Program-made: the position numbers and the translations under genes
Assembly (NCBI GenBank): GCA_002110485.1
Contig: MOWL01000067.1
Location: 2,232,001 to 2,296,000 of the forward strand
Source: Emergomyces orientalis
Lineage: Eukaryota > Ascomycota > Eurotiomycetes > Onygenales > Ajellomycetaceae
DNA length: 64,000 nucleotides
Direction: 5' to 3'
Shown: piece after piece, positions 24,074 through 35,678 of the stretch
Layout of the letters: every line of letters begins with the position of its first letter
How positions within the stretch are numbered: position 1 is the first letter of the stretch
Notes under the pieces: generated by a model
Databases searched by the model: none
Told to the model about the DNA's origin: nothing
What the model saw: the letters and a program-made list of their open reading frames with translations, nothing else

Positions 24074-25903
24074 ATGGATGCGCCCGGTTCTCAGAGTGCG
24101 ACAAACGCGACCGCGCCCCAGACGGAAGGGACCAAAAGAGAACGAAGGGAGAGCTTGGTCTCGAATGACTCGCAGACAGCGTCAGAGTAAGTGGAGAACC
24201 TCCTGATCGTCCTTTTCTGCGATGTATTGGATCATCCGATGGTGAAAACAATTACTCGTCACTAACCCTCTCTGCTTCCGACAGCTTTATTGATAGCCAG
24301 TTAAAACTCGAGGCTGATGCGCGGGAAGCTTTACCATATGCAAGTAGAACGGCAACCTCGTTGTTTCGCGTTCTCAAGCCAGCTAATCATCTATTTTAGT
24401 CCTTTGACTCCTGCACACAGCCTTTGGGCGCGCTCCGTCAAAGCATCTTCTCCTGCTTGACGTGCAATCCGCCACCATCAGACCCTAACGAAACATACAA
24501 CGCCGCAGGTGTTTGCTATTCATGCTCTATCTCCTGCCATGGTGAACACACGCTCGTTGAACTATTCAGCAAGCGTAATTTTGTATGCGATTGTGGAACA
24601 ACCCGGTTTCCGCCCACATCGCCCTGCAACCTACGAATTGCCAGCACAGGAACCAAAGGCGTCCACTCAGAGCAAGCTGCACCTGCCAACAAGTACAACG
24701 GAAACTTCCGCAACATTTTCTGTGGATGTGGGGAGCCGTATGATCCCCACCAAGAGAAAGGCACGATGTTTCAGTGTCTTGGCCTAGGCACAGTTGAAAG
24801 CGGAGGTTGCGGTGAAGATTGGTATCATCCTGAGTGTCTCCTGGGTCTTCCACGTAATTGGGCGGAGGAGATGAAGAAAGAGACTCAACCGTCAACCGAA
24901 GACAAAGAGCAGAAGCGGCACCAGAATGGAAACGGCGAAGCTGTGGCTCCTGTCCCCGTCCCTGTCCCTGCCCCTGCCCCTACCAATGAGGAAGCAGAAG
25001 ATGAGCCACCCTTACCGCCAGGGTTTCCTGATGAGGATGATTTCGAGACTTTCATTTGCTATAAATGTTTAGATGCAAACCCCTGGCTAAAGAGATATGC
25101 TGGGACGCCAGGATTTTTACCCGCAGTTTACAAAAAGGGCACCCCTGCGCGAAATCTTCCAAACGGAAATGTCACAGCAGAAGCAACCGGGGAGCCCAGC
25201 GAGGATACATCATCAACCAATCCCAAGAAGCGCGAACTTGAGGATAATTCAGACGATGAACCCAGTGTGAAGAAACTAAAGGAAGCAACCTCAACAACGT
25301 CCACCTCCGACCCACAAATAACATCTTCAGAAGCTCCAAAACCCAAACACGAATCACTTCCAGCCAATGCTCCCACAGGTACCTTCTCCCTTTTCCTCAA
25401 AGAAGATTTCCGCGACTACCTCTGCCACTGCCCATCCTGTTTCCCCAGCTTGATCCCACACCCTCAACTGTGCGACGAGGAGGAAACATACGAGCCTCCA
25501 CTTTCCGAGGCAGGGGACGACGCCAACGGTGATGGTAGCCAGCACACGGGAAGTCTCCTCGATCGCGGAGAGGCAGCCCTTAGCAACGTGGACCGTGTGC
25601 GTGCGATTGAAGGAGTTATGGTGTATAACCATTTGAAGGACAAAGTGAAAGCGTTCTTGAAACCGTTCGCGGAGAGCGGTCGGGCTGTTGGGGCCGAGGA
25701 TATTAAGGCATATTTTGAAAAGCTGAGAGGAGATGATCAGGGGATTAGCGAGGCGGGGGGTGCAGCTTCAGCATCCGGGTCGCGTAGGGACGGGGACGAT
25801 GAGGATGGCGGTAGTAGTAATAGGAGAGAACAGAGTGGTGAGTTTACTTATACTTCTCACTTGGATATCGGAAGAGTCTAATGTATGTGATATAGGTTAC
25901 TGA
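24074..25903 (+). CDS. UBR-box/PHD protein, UBR7/Mlo2-like
   Basis: This is a homologue of human UBR7 and fission yeast Mlo2, nuclear UBR-box proteins linked to ubiquitin ligation and chromatin. Exons are 24074-24186, 24285-24339 and 24400-25837, then probably 25896-25903. The UBR box (about residues 65-125) has the Cys/His pattern CLTCNPPP..AGVCYSCSISCHGEHTLVEL..NFVCDCGTTRF. A PHD-like zinc module follows (CGCGEPYDP..FQCLG..GCGEDWYHPECL..FICYKCL). A (Pro-Val/Pro-Ala) repeat near residue 235 links to an acidic, low-complexity region, and a conserved CHCPSCFPSLIPHPQLCDEEETYEPP segment closes it. The second intron (24340-24399) starts with GC rather than GT. Without the last intron the protein would instead end at 25881. 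Confidence 0.9.
24340..24399 (+). other. GC-AG intron in the UBR7-like gene
   Basis: The conserved protein runs from EALPY directly to SFDSCTQPLGALRQ, which requires splicing TAT|GCAAGT...TTTTAG|TCC. No GT donor in the right phase gives that junction. GC donors with an otherwise strong AAGT extension are the usual minor class. Confidence 0.75.
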
Positions 25904-26936
25904 TTCGATCTATGACACATCTACGAGGCTTTTTTTTTTTTCATTTTCATTTCTTATCTTCCGGGTTGGAACGGGTGTATTATACTGTACAATGGAGCCA
26001 ACGGGCATGATTTCCGGAGCAATTTTTCATGTTTATGGGTGAAGGCAGGGGTTTGGGTTTTGTCTTTCAATCTTACGGATTCGATTCTTTTTTCGGCTGG
26101 GTTTGGTTTGGGCTGCTTTAAAGTCAGGTGCACTCCCCCGCCGGGATTTCTATGACCGTACATCTCCATACGAAATGTAAACAATATATTATTCTTAAAT
26201 TGTAACCAAAGATGCATATCAATTTAAAACCTTCTATCGAGCTCCTTTGATATGCTCTGCAGAGATTCAAGGAAGTTCGATCTCTTTAAACGGGAGAGAA
26301 GGTAAGATCCCTTCAGAAGGAGTTGCTCTCCCGATCACATATGCCAAAGGAAAAAAGAGCTGGGGATTTGAATCTTGTATGGAAATATAGAAATGATCAT
26401 TGGCACCCCGCAACCCATAATTGAATGAGATTTTGGAACGCGTAGTAGATATGAGGGTTGTAGCATCATAGTTAGTATTATTACTCTCATACTTTTCCCT
26501 ATTAAGGCAAGTATGTATATAGAAACTCTAGAACACAGAAAGTAAAGAAAGGAAGAACAGGAAGAAGTAAAAGAAGAAACGCAGGACAAACCCAGGGTAT
26601 CGCATTACAATAATAGCTGTCATTAAAAACGCCCACGCTTCCTGACAACATATTTCTCTACCATTACTAAATATTGCTGGGAAAGAAGCAGGTTCAAGAC
26701 GAAGAAACAACAGGCTCATTCATCCCAACAGGGCTATCATCATTATGCCGTATCATATAAAGATTCACCGCCGTCTTCTCTCTCTCTCTCTCTCTCTCTC
26801 TCATGCACCACTAACGTCCCAACCCCTCAAAAAGTCCTCTCCGCTATCAACTCATATTTAGCACAGGTATCGTGAAAAACTCCCAGCCCGCAGTCCAACC
26901 ACCAAATAAATCCAACGTGACGTGCACGACGGTGCT
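25904..26936. other. Intergenic region with CT microsatellite
   Basis: This contains the 3' end of the UBR7-like gene and AT-rich spacer. A perfect (CT)n run of about 13 units lies at 26777-26802. No supported gene is seen. Confidence 0.5.
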
Positions 26937-27061
26937 CACCTAAAGCACATGCAGCGGCCGATTCTGAACGTCCATGGTGCCCTGCGAACGCCGTGGCGGT
27001 CGACCGTGACGCCGGTGGAAACGTGTTTACCCCCGATGCGCTTTGAGTAGAAGAAAGGCAT
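26937..27061 (-). CDS. Candidate small basic protein of 41 residues
   Basis: An ATG at 27061 opens a 41-residue frame beginning MPFFYSKRIGGKHVSTGVTV and ending GRCMCFR before TGA 26937-26939. It is rich in Arg, Gly and aromatic residues and does not look like random spacer. A GTGAGC donor (26939) overlaps the stop, and a TTGATAG acceptor about 105 bp on (near 26835) would extend it in phase by about 14 residues, so a two-exon form is possible. A 2 kb gene-free region lies upstream. I do not recognise a domain and assign no function; the evidence is only composition, start context and splice signals. Confidence 0.4.
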
Positions 27062-29224
27062 AGTTTTTCTTTATGTGGTATTCCTATCTGAAGGTTGTAG
27101 ATGGATGATATACGATGCGCTGTACAACCTGTGGGGTGTTAAGTGGTTCCGTATCTAGTGGGAGCCCTGCAAAATCGTGGGTTCTCTTTTTGGCACGGAT
27201 AGATGAAATAGCGGATATTGTCAGGTTCGAGCTGTAACTAGTGGGTCTGCTGGTGAGATAGAGGTTTTGCAGTTTTCGTTCGTGGGAGGTGGAGGAAATA
27301 TATCGATTTATAAGTAGGCTGAGGGCAACAATTGCTGTTCTTTATTTGAAGGGGCGCTTTTTGGGTGGAGAGTTTTTTGGGCACAGAACGAGAAAAGCAG
27401 TCGGGTTCCTGTCGAACGTCTTTTATTTAATGGTAACTACGGGTTTGCGGTAAGAAACAGGAAAAGCGGGGGAATGTAACTTCAGGTTTGACACTTTGGG
27501 TTTATGCTGAGAGGCGTTGGCGGTGAGCTTGATTCGAGGTGGTTTCAAGATGGGCGGTTAGCTAGATAAGTACTGTACCTACAGTACCATCAGCTTTGAC
27601 TTTTTGAGGAGTTTTGTTGGTTTGATAGGGTTTGTCTCAAGGGGTGACAATATCCAGTTTTAAGTGATCAGTGACTATGGCTATATCCAACCCCAATGAT
27701 AAACCAGGCACGAAAATTATTCACATCATATCTTCCATTCCATTTTCACCTCTACGGTTATGGGAGGCAACCGACCAACCTTCTCAGCCACATGCAATGC
27801 GTCACCTCAGAACGCCTCTGTGGCGGTTTTGTTCTACATGGATGAGGGATCGTGGACGAGCAGCTAAGGATTCCTCTACTGTGGCCCATTCCGTAACTGG
27901 CGACTCTGAGTGCATGAAAATCGCCTAAATAACCCACTTGGCACTGCATTGTGGCACTGGATGACAGAATGGATCAAAATAAATACAAGATCTAGCCTTA
28001 ATTATTTGAGCCTGTCGTGTACTTCTGATAAGGACCATACACACAGCACTGCTCAGTCAACTGTTGAACTGCGTGTGGGAACTTGCGAAATATTATATTT
28101 CCATCGACCTCTGTTTCGATAAGTTACATCGCCGCTTATTGACTAAATATTGAACTCTTGGCTAACATATATTTTGGCCCTTTCATCTCTCTCACACCCT
28201 TTGATAGAATCCTAAAGGTGCACTAATCGAACAGTCCGTGATTCATGGTAGTGGAGCAGTCTCTAGTAAATACCTAGATGTCTACCTATAGGTAGGCATC
28301 GATCTCTAGTTGTGGCTCATGTCGCTGAAGCTTTTGTTTAACAACATCCAATATCAGGGAAGAGGCTGATGTCGGAGATCCTATTCACGGAAACGCAAAT
28401 TGCGTCATCTCTTATTGTCCGGCTGGGAGAGTTGGTCAAAAAATATTCACTACCGAAAAAATCCCATTGATAATGTTGCTACACATACTCCGAGTACCAC
28501 TGCGCTGTGCGTGTTGGAGGGACAATCCTTGTGGTCAGACAAAGGTATCCAAACTCGAAGGGTGCGTGTCGACAGTGAAAGTTGTGGGTAGTTTCTCTGC
28601 CTCAAACGAGCCAAGGAGAAAACAGTCGGAAAATAGCGGCCTTTGCGGCTGCTTCAATGTCTTTGTTGAGAAGTTTTTCCGCCAACACGCTGACCGGAAT
28701 TTATGACGGCGATGATGGATGTTGAAATGTTGTTATAACAATGGCACGGAATTCTACGTGCGGAATTTGGCTCTGGCGGTAAATCTGGGGTCTATCCTCC
28801 AACATTCCGTTCAGATTCCTAGCTTAATAATCCCTGCGTATGATAAACTCATCCCGGGGACCTACCCTGGGATGCCGACCTGGACGTGGACCTGTTATAT
28901 GCAGGCACATCGTACCATCCGGATCATCAGTGGTTGTGCTCCGATTCGCCTTGCCGAATGGGTGTATGAGAAAGGTCGCCTGATGGCAGCCTCAGAATTG
29001 TAGAATATGGAATGGCGGTTCCTGGATGCTTCCTGCCCCATAAAATTTTAAGGGCATGTGAGTGTAAAATCATGTATCTGTATGTATTTAAAAATCCAAT
29101 TCCAATCAATGCCTCAGCCAAGACATCAAAAAAAGAAACTACAACATGTGCCCTTAACCACGCCCCATCTGACAACCGTAACGCCTCTTGTGAAATCCCA
29201 TTCTGAGGACTGTTATTCACGCCC
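27062..29224. other. Gene-poor region upstream of the small ORF and downstream of SSN3
   Basis: These 2.2 kb hold no open frame with recognisable domains on either strand. CTACAGTAC-type words near 27575-27590 and a short inverted repeat around CTACCTATAGGTAG (28282-28295) are the only visible structure. Confidence 0.5.
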
Positions 29225-31399
29225 TTATCCTTCTTTATGTCGTTTTGCTGCTCTGGAAGTCAGGGTATCATCAGGTAGCCCACTCTTTTTCGTACCCGGT
29301 AAGCTACTTGTCCGAATATCATTGTCATCTTGGCTCACTCGCCGGTTCGGGTATTTCCCTTCAAACCCTTCAAAGCAATTCGCGGTTACCGGGGTTCCGA
29401 TCGAGAAATATGGATGTTCCAGCGCCTCTTCAGCGGTGAGGCGCTTTTCTGGATCGTACTCTAAAAGGCGGGAAAGAAGGTCAAATCCTTCTCTTCCAGG
29501 AGAGCCTGACGGAGAGGATGGATAGCCTGCGGACTTGACACAGGCGTGGTACCAGGCTTCCAAATTAGACACCTTGTTCAAGTGGCTTCCCCCACGCGCC
29601 AAGGCTAGTGACTGAAGCTGCGCGTATTCCGGCATGGAGACCAGACCAGGCCAAGCTTCCTTCTTTGGTACTCCCAAAATTTCAATAATCTTAAGCATTT
29701 GGTTCCGTTGGAATGGCACAGTTTTCTTGCTGTCCATCTTAGCTTCTTCTCCTTTAAATATTGGGCGAAGTGAGAGCAATTCCGCGAATATACAGCCCAC
29801 CGCCCAGAGGTCGATAGCAGGCGTATAATGTCGGCTCCCGAGTAACAACTCAGGTGCGCGGTACCAAATTGTCACAACAACCTTGTCACCCGAAAAAAGG
29901 GAGTTAAGAGGTTTGTAAAAGAGTCGCGCGAGACCGAGATCGCCAATTCGAACCGCACCGGACGATGTAACTAGAATATTTGCAGGTTTGAGATCTCGAT
30001 GCAAAACCCAATTACTGTGGAGATACAGTAGCCCGTTCAGAAGCTGGAATAATATCGATTTCACCATCGGAGCGGGTATGGCATGTCGTTGTGGTTGTGT
30101 GTGGTGGTGGATAATCTGTAAGAGATCGTGCTCGGTATATTCAAAGACCATGAAGATGCACTTGTCTTCGAGAATTATCTCTTCTAGGTGAACAACATTC
30201 GCATGCGACAACTCAGAACATAGTGCGATTTCTCGAATGGCTGACTGAGATAGGCCCGTATATTGAACGATTTCCCCTTCCTTGTCGGGTTTGAATCTGT
30301 GGTTATCAGTCTCGGCTAGCATGCGCTTTGGAGGGTCTATACGAACTTTTTAATGGCAAACTCGCGCTTCTGGCCATTTCTGCCGATTGCCTTATAAACT
30401 CGTCCGTAAGTTCCACTGCTGATGAATCCAATGATATGGTATTTCTCTCGAATATGAACTTTGCTAGTGTAGCCACCCCCAGGCGACTTTTTTGGCTCCA
30501 GCGTATCTGCACAGGCGATTCCAGTAAGTATCAATTAACATGGGAAATTACGAGAGACAGAAGTGAATACAAGCAGCTTGTTATGCTCAAACATAGGGTT
30601 GGGGCAGCTAAGCTTTGACGAAAGCGTAAGAATTGGTGCAGAACTTAAAGTGGAAATAGTGGGTCAGGGGAGGCCTGAGTAAGCCAACAGGCCCTAACAG
30701 CGAAAGGACACATTTTTAAAAAATGAAAATGAGAGTAGACTTGATGTCAAAATCAAGGAGAGAGAAAACCCGATACGGTGTTAAATACCTCGCAAAACGT
30801 TAGCTCTCAAAGAGTTCATATCGTGAAAACTGCGTTTTGACATTTTGGAAAGCTAAAATGATGGTATAAGAGTCGGGAAATAATTTTTGGGATAAAATGT
30901 AGACAAAAATAAAGGACACAAAGTAGTCCGTACAGTGTTTAGAGTTTTTAATATGCAAGAAAGAGAGATGAAAAATGCGGAAAATAAAATAGGGTATCAA
31001 GTTTGAAGTTTTGAGGGTAGTTGGTTTCTGCATTGAAGCCTAAAACCAGAATTTAACTTCAAGGGCTTAAATGCATTAATCGCCAGTTGGATTGATTGCA
31101 TTTGAAAGCGCAGAGTGTGGATAAAGCGGGTCAGGGTAAAGTCGTGGCAGCGGGGAGGTGATAAGCGCACGCCCGAGGGAATTTCGGCGAGGAATCGAGC
31201 AAATAAAATATGGTAAAAAAGAATAAAGTAAATTACCATCAAAAGCTTCCTGAACACTCCTCTTCAAGCCCAGAGTGGGATTGCCATTGTTATTCAATGC
31301 ACCAGCTGATGATCTGGAAGCGTGAGTGGATCGTGTGGATGCGGCATCAGACAACGAACCTCCGCCAGCGGAGTGCGGCGGATTACTGAGACTCATCAC
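29225..31399 (-). CDS. ssn3: Mediator kinase SSN3/CDK8 (Srb10)
   Basis: This is the cyclin-C-dependent kinase of the Mediator kinase module, which phosphorylates RNA polymerase II CTD and transcription factors. The kinase domain is complete: glycine loop GFISSGTYGRVYKA, AIKKF, the SQSAIRE helix in place of PSTAIRE, HRDLKPAN, and IGDLGLAR, where DLG replaces the DFG of most kinases as in fungal CDK8. The CDK8-type insert EEAKMDSKKTVPFQRNQM follows, then a C-terminal QDDNDIR..SLPGTKKSGLPDD tail. Certain exons are 30506-30347 and 30296-29225. A first exon 31399-31237 (starting MMSLSNPPHSAGG) has exactly the needed phase and gives 464 residues, but it implies an intron of about 730 bp. That first exon is uncertain; a nearer start cannot be excluded. 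Confidence 0.9.
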
Positions 31400-32633
31400 G
31401 GGTTGGCAACAGCTTCAGCGAATATCAATCTTATGATACTGGCCGAAATTCCCGTGCCTCCGACTGATCCGTGGGGGGCGGCGGGAGGCTAATGTTTAGC
31501 GGGGTCTCGTCTGTATCATGCCTGACCAGCCTCCAGCGACTGTGGGGATGGATGCATGACGATAACTGGACTCCCAACAGCAAGGTACTAATCAATCAAC
31601 ATAAATGGGATGAAAAATTCGAAGGGATTCTCGAAGATTGCGTAACTATCCTTTGTCAAGGTTGAAGGATTTGAGTTTGGCTGGAATATTTTTCCAGTTA
31701 GAGATCAAATCATGTGACCAGCCCGCGCATTGGGGAGTTGGTGGTTGGCCACTCCGGTAGTTAACTCTCAAGAACCTAACGGCCACATCGTTTGAGGACT
31801 TGCTTCTCTCCAGAAAAAAAAGACACGGGACGGAGAGTTCCCAGCAAGCGTGGGCACCATCAGCCGTCAGCTTATGTGTACGAAACATTGCTTGGGACTC
31901 ATTAATGTCTTACAACCGAAGGTCAAATTTTGCTGACTTCACAGGTACTAGCTATCTTCTTCGAGATTCTCAATCTCCTTCTCTTCTCTGGGGTTGCGCT
32001 ACCAACGGTCAAATCTTACTTTATTTCTACTTCGCTGAAAAGCGGGATTTTTAGACTCTCCAAGCTGGCTTGAATCGAGAGGTATTCTCGCTGACGTTTC
32101 GGCGCGATGAGGACGATTCTTGACAACACCCCCTGTCTCTGACGAGCCGTTTGGCTACATCTCTGTAACATGTTTAGTGAAATACTTGCTAATGAAGCCA
32201 TTAGTATAAAAATAGAATATCCAGGCCTTTGTTCCTCGTTTGGATCGGGAAGAGTGCTTAAACGGATTAGCTTAACGATATTGAAATGCCATAATATCTG
32301 CGTCTCAAACTCCCAGGATGTTAGGGTTTGACTAACCATAATACTCTGTTGCCTAACAGAAAGCCACCGATAAACATCTTCTGTTCGATGAGGAGGTTGT
32401 CTCTTGCGCATGTTCAAATTTAGCCTTATTGAGCAGTTCGCAGGTAGTCTTGTCCGTTTCGTTAGGATTAACATTCAAAAAAACACACGTTTTTCGAAAG
32501 AGACCAGTTTAGATTTGCCAATTCCTCTAATTAATACATTCCCGCCAACTGATTTGGATATCGGGGAAATCTTACCGAGAAGGCCTGCGAATCCCAAAGC
32601 CAAGGCGAATTGATTTATCTTTTTGAAATCAAG
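31400..32633. other. Intergenic region between SSN3 and the small membrane-protein gene
   Basis: A minus-strand open frame of about 150 codons (32016-32474) occurs but has no domain, no clear splice context and a composition like spacer. No other support is seen. Confidence 0.45.
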
Positions 32634-33269
32634 ATGGGGGATAACTCGGAAAATGTGTCCTTTCTCATTGATCCCTATACTGACTCTCCGGACGCAAACG
32701 AACCGGACGCAAACGAACCGGACGCAAACGAACAAATCGACGTTATGTGGTCGCGCAGCTCAACTGCGGGTACCTTCCACCGTATGACGTTTGCTTTAAC
32801 ATGGCTGTCTGTCGCCCTCTCAGTCCTGACGTTCGTCTTCCTTCTTACCGCTGTAATAATGGATCATGTCCTCTGGCGTGATTCTAATTTCCCCCCCACG
32901 GCCAGGGACGTTTCCTCCTGGATGATGGCACTGGTAAGTGATATTACCATTCTCAAAAAGCCATCAATGGGAACCATTATGTGCATTAGAAAGTAAAAAT
33001 AGCTTACATCCCTTGGACAACTCCTCTAGGGCGTGGCTATGGCTTTTATCGGCTTCCTTAACCTTGCCTGCCTGTATATGCGTCGGCAAGCAATGTCACT
33101 CGTCCTTAACATGGTTTTCGACGTCATTGTTATTTTCTACTCTGTTAGCGGCAGCATCACGGGCCTAGTATCAAACGCTTCATGGTGCGATTGGAATTGC
33201 AGTGGATCCGGGCAGACGATACAAATTTTGGCTGGATTTGGGCTCGGTTTTGGCTTGGGGTTAGGGTAA
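32634..33269 (+). CDS. Small integral membrane protein with DANEP repeats
   Basis: Exons 32634-32933 and 33030-33269 join in phase through a GTAAGT...CTCTAG intron to give about 179 residues. The cytosolic N-terminus holds three near-perfect copies of a five-residue repeat (DANEP) encoded by a 15-bp tandem repeat at about 32691-32731. Four hydrophobic segments follow: near FALTWLSVALSVLTFVFLL, ALGVAMAFIGFLNLACLY, VLNMVFDVIVIFYSVSG and the Gly-rich end ILAGFGLGFGLGLG. The four-helix layout resembles MARVEL-type fungal membrane proteins, but that is an impression only. A GT at the extreme 3' end might start another intron. Function unknown. Confidence 0.6.
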
Positions 33270-34186
33270 ATACCCGTCACATATCACTTGCGACGATTTA
33301 TGCTGAAGCAAGAGGGCGTTTCGTACTGATAATTGTGCATACCTACTAGTATCATCCACCTGGCTTTATTTCTAATGCGATGTTTAATATCCCTCCGTTG
33401 GATTCGTGAGTGGAAACGCAACAGTTCGGGGCTATTTCGAATCCCTACTGGAACGTTCACACTGGAATTCACAATCAGATTATTGGGGAACGATAATGCT
33501 AATACTTTCGAATCCACGAATAGAGAGTAAAGAAACTGAAATATTACGGAAGGCGACGAACTGGTGGCTCATGTAGTTTAGCATCTTGAACGCTGTATAT
33601 TCTCGGCCCTCGTTTTTATCTCTTCATTTGATGGTTAATTGACCTCTAGCCGGGGAAGTTATTGCGTAGTTTAATTGCGTGCTTTTTCTCTCTAGGCATT
33701 GGAGCAACGTCCGTGTCAATCTATCAAACTTAGAGAGAAGATTAGTTGCTGTTGAAGGCTTGTGCAGCGCAGTTTTTAACGCCGATATTTCGGTTTCAAA
33801 AAGTATGAAAAGCCATTGCACAAAAGAGGACATTTCAACAAAGTCCGATGACTTCGAGCATTTAACATCGGTTGGCGGCCCGTGATCAGAATGATGAGTT
33901 GAGAATGTACTAGTTTAGAATTGCCGCAGTCCTTTCAAGTTGGAACGTAATTTGCTGCTATTGCATATTTGATATAGCTAGTTAAGAGGAGATATGGCCA
34001 AATGAGCTTATAAGATCAACATTCTCCTTCTCAACCCAGCTGAAATTCGAAGAATCTCCCTACTGCTGGCTCCATCATGTGATCATATCTTCCAAGGTTG
34101 AACCCCGCGCGCGAAGGGAAATCTACTGACATATTGGATTCCAAAATGATTCCTCACCTACTTATACTTAATCTTTAAAATTTCAG
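33270..34186. other. Intergenic region upstream of URC4
   Basis: No supported gene is seen. Short opposing open frames at 33624-33885 lack recognisable domains. Confidence 0.45.
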
Positions 34187-35678
34187 ATGGATTCGGAAGT
34201 GAAATATCTCCTATCGCTGCGGGCCATTCGGGAGCGCGCAAAAATGGTAGATGATGCTGCCCGGGCCGGGAAGTTGAACCATTTCGACCTGCACGAAGAT
34301 CGAATGATCGTTGTCGCAGACTTCGTGAGCTCTATCATAAAGGTATGCCCAGAACTCGCCAACCACCTCTGGCTGGCGTGTGGGGGATGAATTAGCTGAC
34401 CATTTTTATTAGCGGGATTTTGGCCCGGACAAATTCAATACAATTCCACCGCATGGCCGCTGGCAACATTTTGAGGATGGCAACGTTCCTCGTATCGAGA
34501 AGATTATGCAGGGTTGGAAGAAAGAAAACTGTGACGATCTTGAAATAACACGTCGCCTCATCGATTTGTTCTTTGTTTCTGTGCTCTTGGATGCTGGGGC
34601 CGGTGACCAGTGGCGGTATGTCGAGCCGGGGACGGATCGGACGTACGAACGAAGCGAAGGCATTGCAGTTGCCTCTTTGTATATGTTCAACTCGTTGGCG
34701 TTTGCTGCCGAGAAGACTGGAAAGGTTCTTTTGGTTGATGGTAAATCACTAGTCGCATTGTTGAATATCTCTATGTACTAATTTTTATATTGCTCACAGG
34801 GAAGGGGTTGGAACAGCTCAGCACAGATGCACTAGCAGAAGGGTTTCAAGTTTCGGGCAGCAACCCAATGCTTGGAATTGATTCTCGCGCAACCCTTCTT
34901 AGGGGTTTAGGAACATCATTGCTGTCCCACTCTGACGTTTTCGGGGATCAAGGCCGCCCAGGGAATCTTGTGGGTATGCACATTCTATCCACACGATCTG
35001 TAGTTGCCAAAATAAAGTTTGTTAAGAGTATTTATAGACCATATGGTGAAATCTACCAGAGAGGATTCAAAGCTTGATATTCTAGTATTCTGGGACATCC
35101 TTCAAAGACTCCTGATCCCCATCTGGCCCAAAGACCGAACCACTGTGAACGGACATCCTATCGGTGACGCATGGTCATTAGACGTTCTGCAAAAACAAAC
35201 GACGCACGGGAATTTCGATGATAGCAGCCGCTCAGATTACATCCAGCCATTTCATAAGCTCACCCAGTGGCTCACTTACTCGCTAATGGTCCCGTTCCAG
35301 CGAGTTCTTGGACTACAATGGACCAACACCGAGTCACTCACCGCCTTGGCTGAATACCGCAATGGTGGTCTCTTTGTTGACTTAGGCGCCCTGTCTCTTA
35401 AGAAAGAAGCGCTTGACAGAGGATTGAAAGCGTCTGGGAGTGAACTTCCCCTGTTTGAGGCAGGAGATGACGTTATCGTTGAATGGCGGGCTATGACATT
35501 GGTGCTGATTGATAGGCTGTACGGCATGGTTTTATCTCGTATGGACGGCGTCAATTTGAGTATGGCCCAACTGCTTGAGGCTGGAACGTGGAAATCTGGC
35601 CGCGAAATGGCGGCTCAGCATCGCCCGATGACCAAATCGAGCCCCATCCTTGTTAAAAGTGATGGCACAATATTTTGA
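34187..35678 (+). CDS. URC4: URC4/DUF1688 family protein, uracil catabolism
   Basis: This is a DUF1688 protein homologous to Urc4 of the yeast uracil catabolic (URC) pathway; its exact reaction is not established. Exons 34187-34342, 34413-34740, 34800-34973 and 35038-35678 join in phase to give 432 residues, close to the family length. Family-typical stretches include MDSEVKYLLSLRAIRERA, PPHGRWQHFEDG, DLFFVSVLLDAGAGDQWRY, EGIAVASLYMFN, GRPGNLVDHM, the central DILQRLLIPIWP, KLTQWLTYSLMVPFQ, EYRNGGLFVDLGAL and the closing VEWRAMTLVLIDRL. No lesion is seen. Neither neighbour belongs to the URC pathway, so no pathway cluster is visible inside the window. Confidence 0.88.

Noticed and set aside
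27671..28122. Short plus-strand open frames in the 27-29 kb gap
   Set aside because: Composition is like random sequence and no conserved motif is visible.
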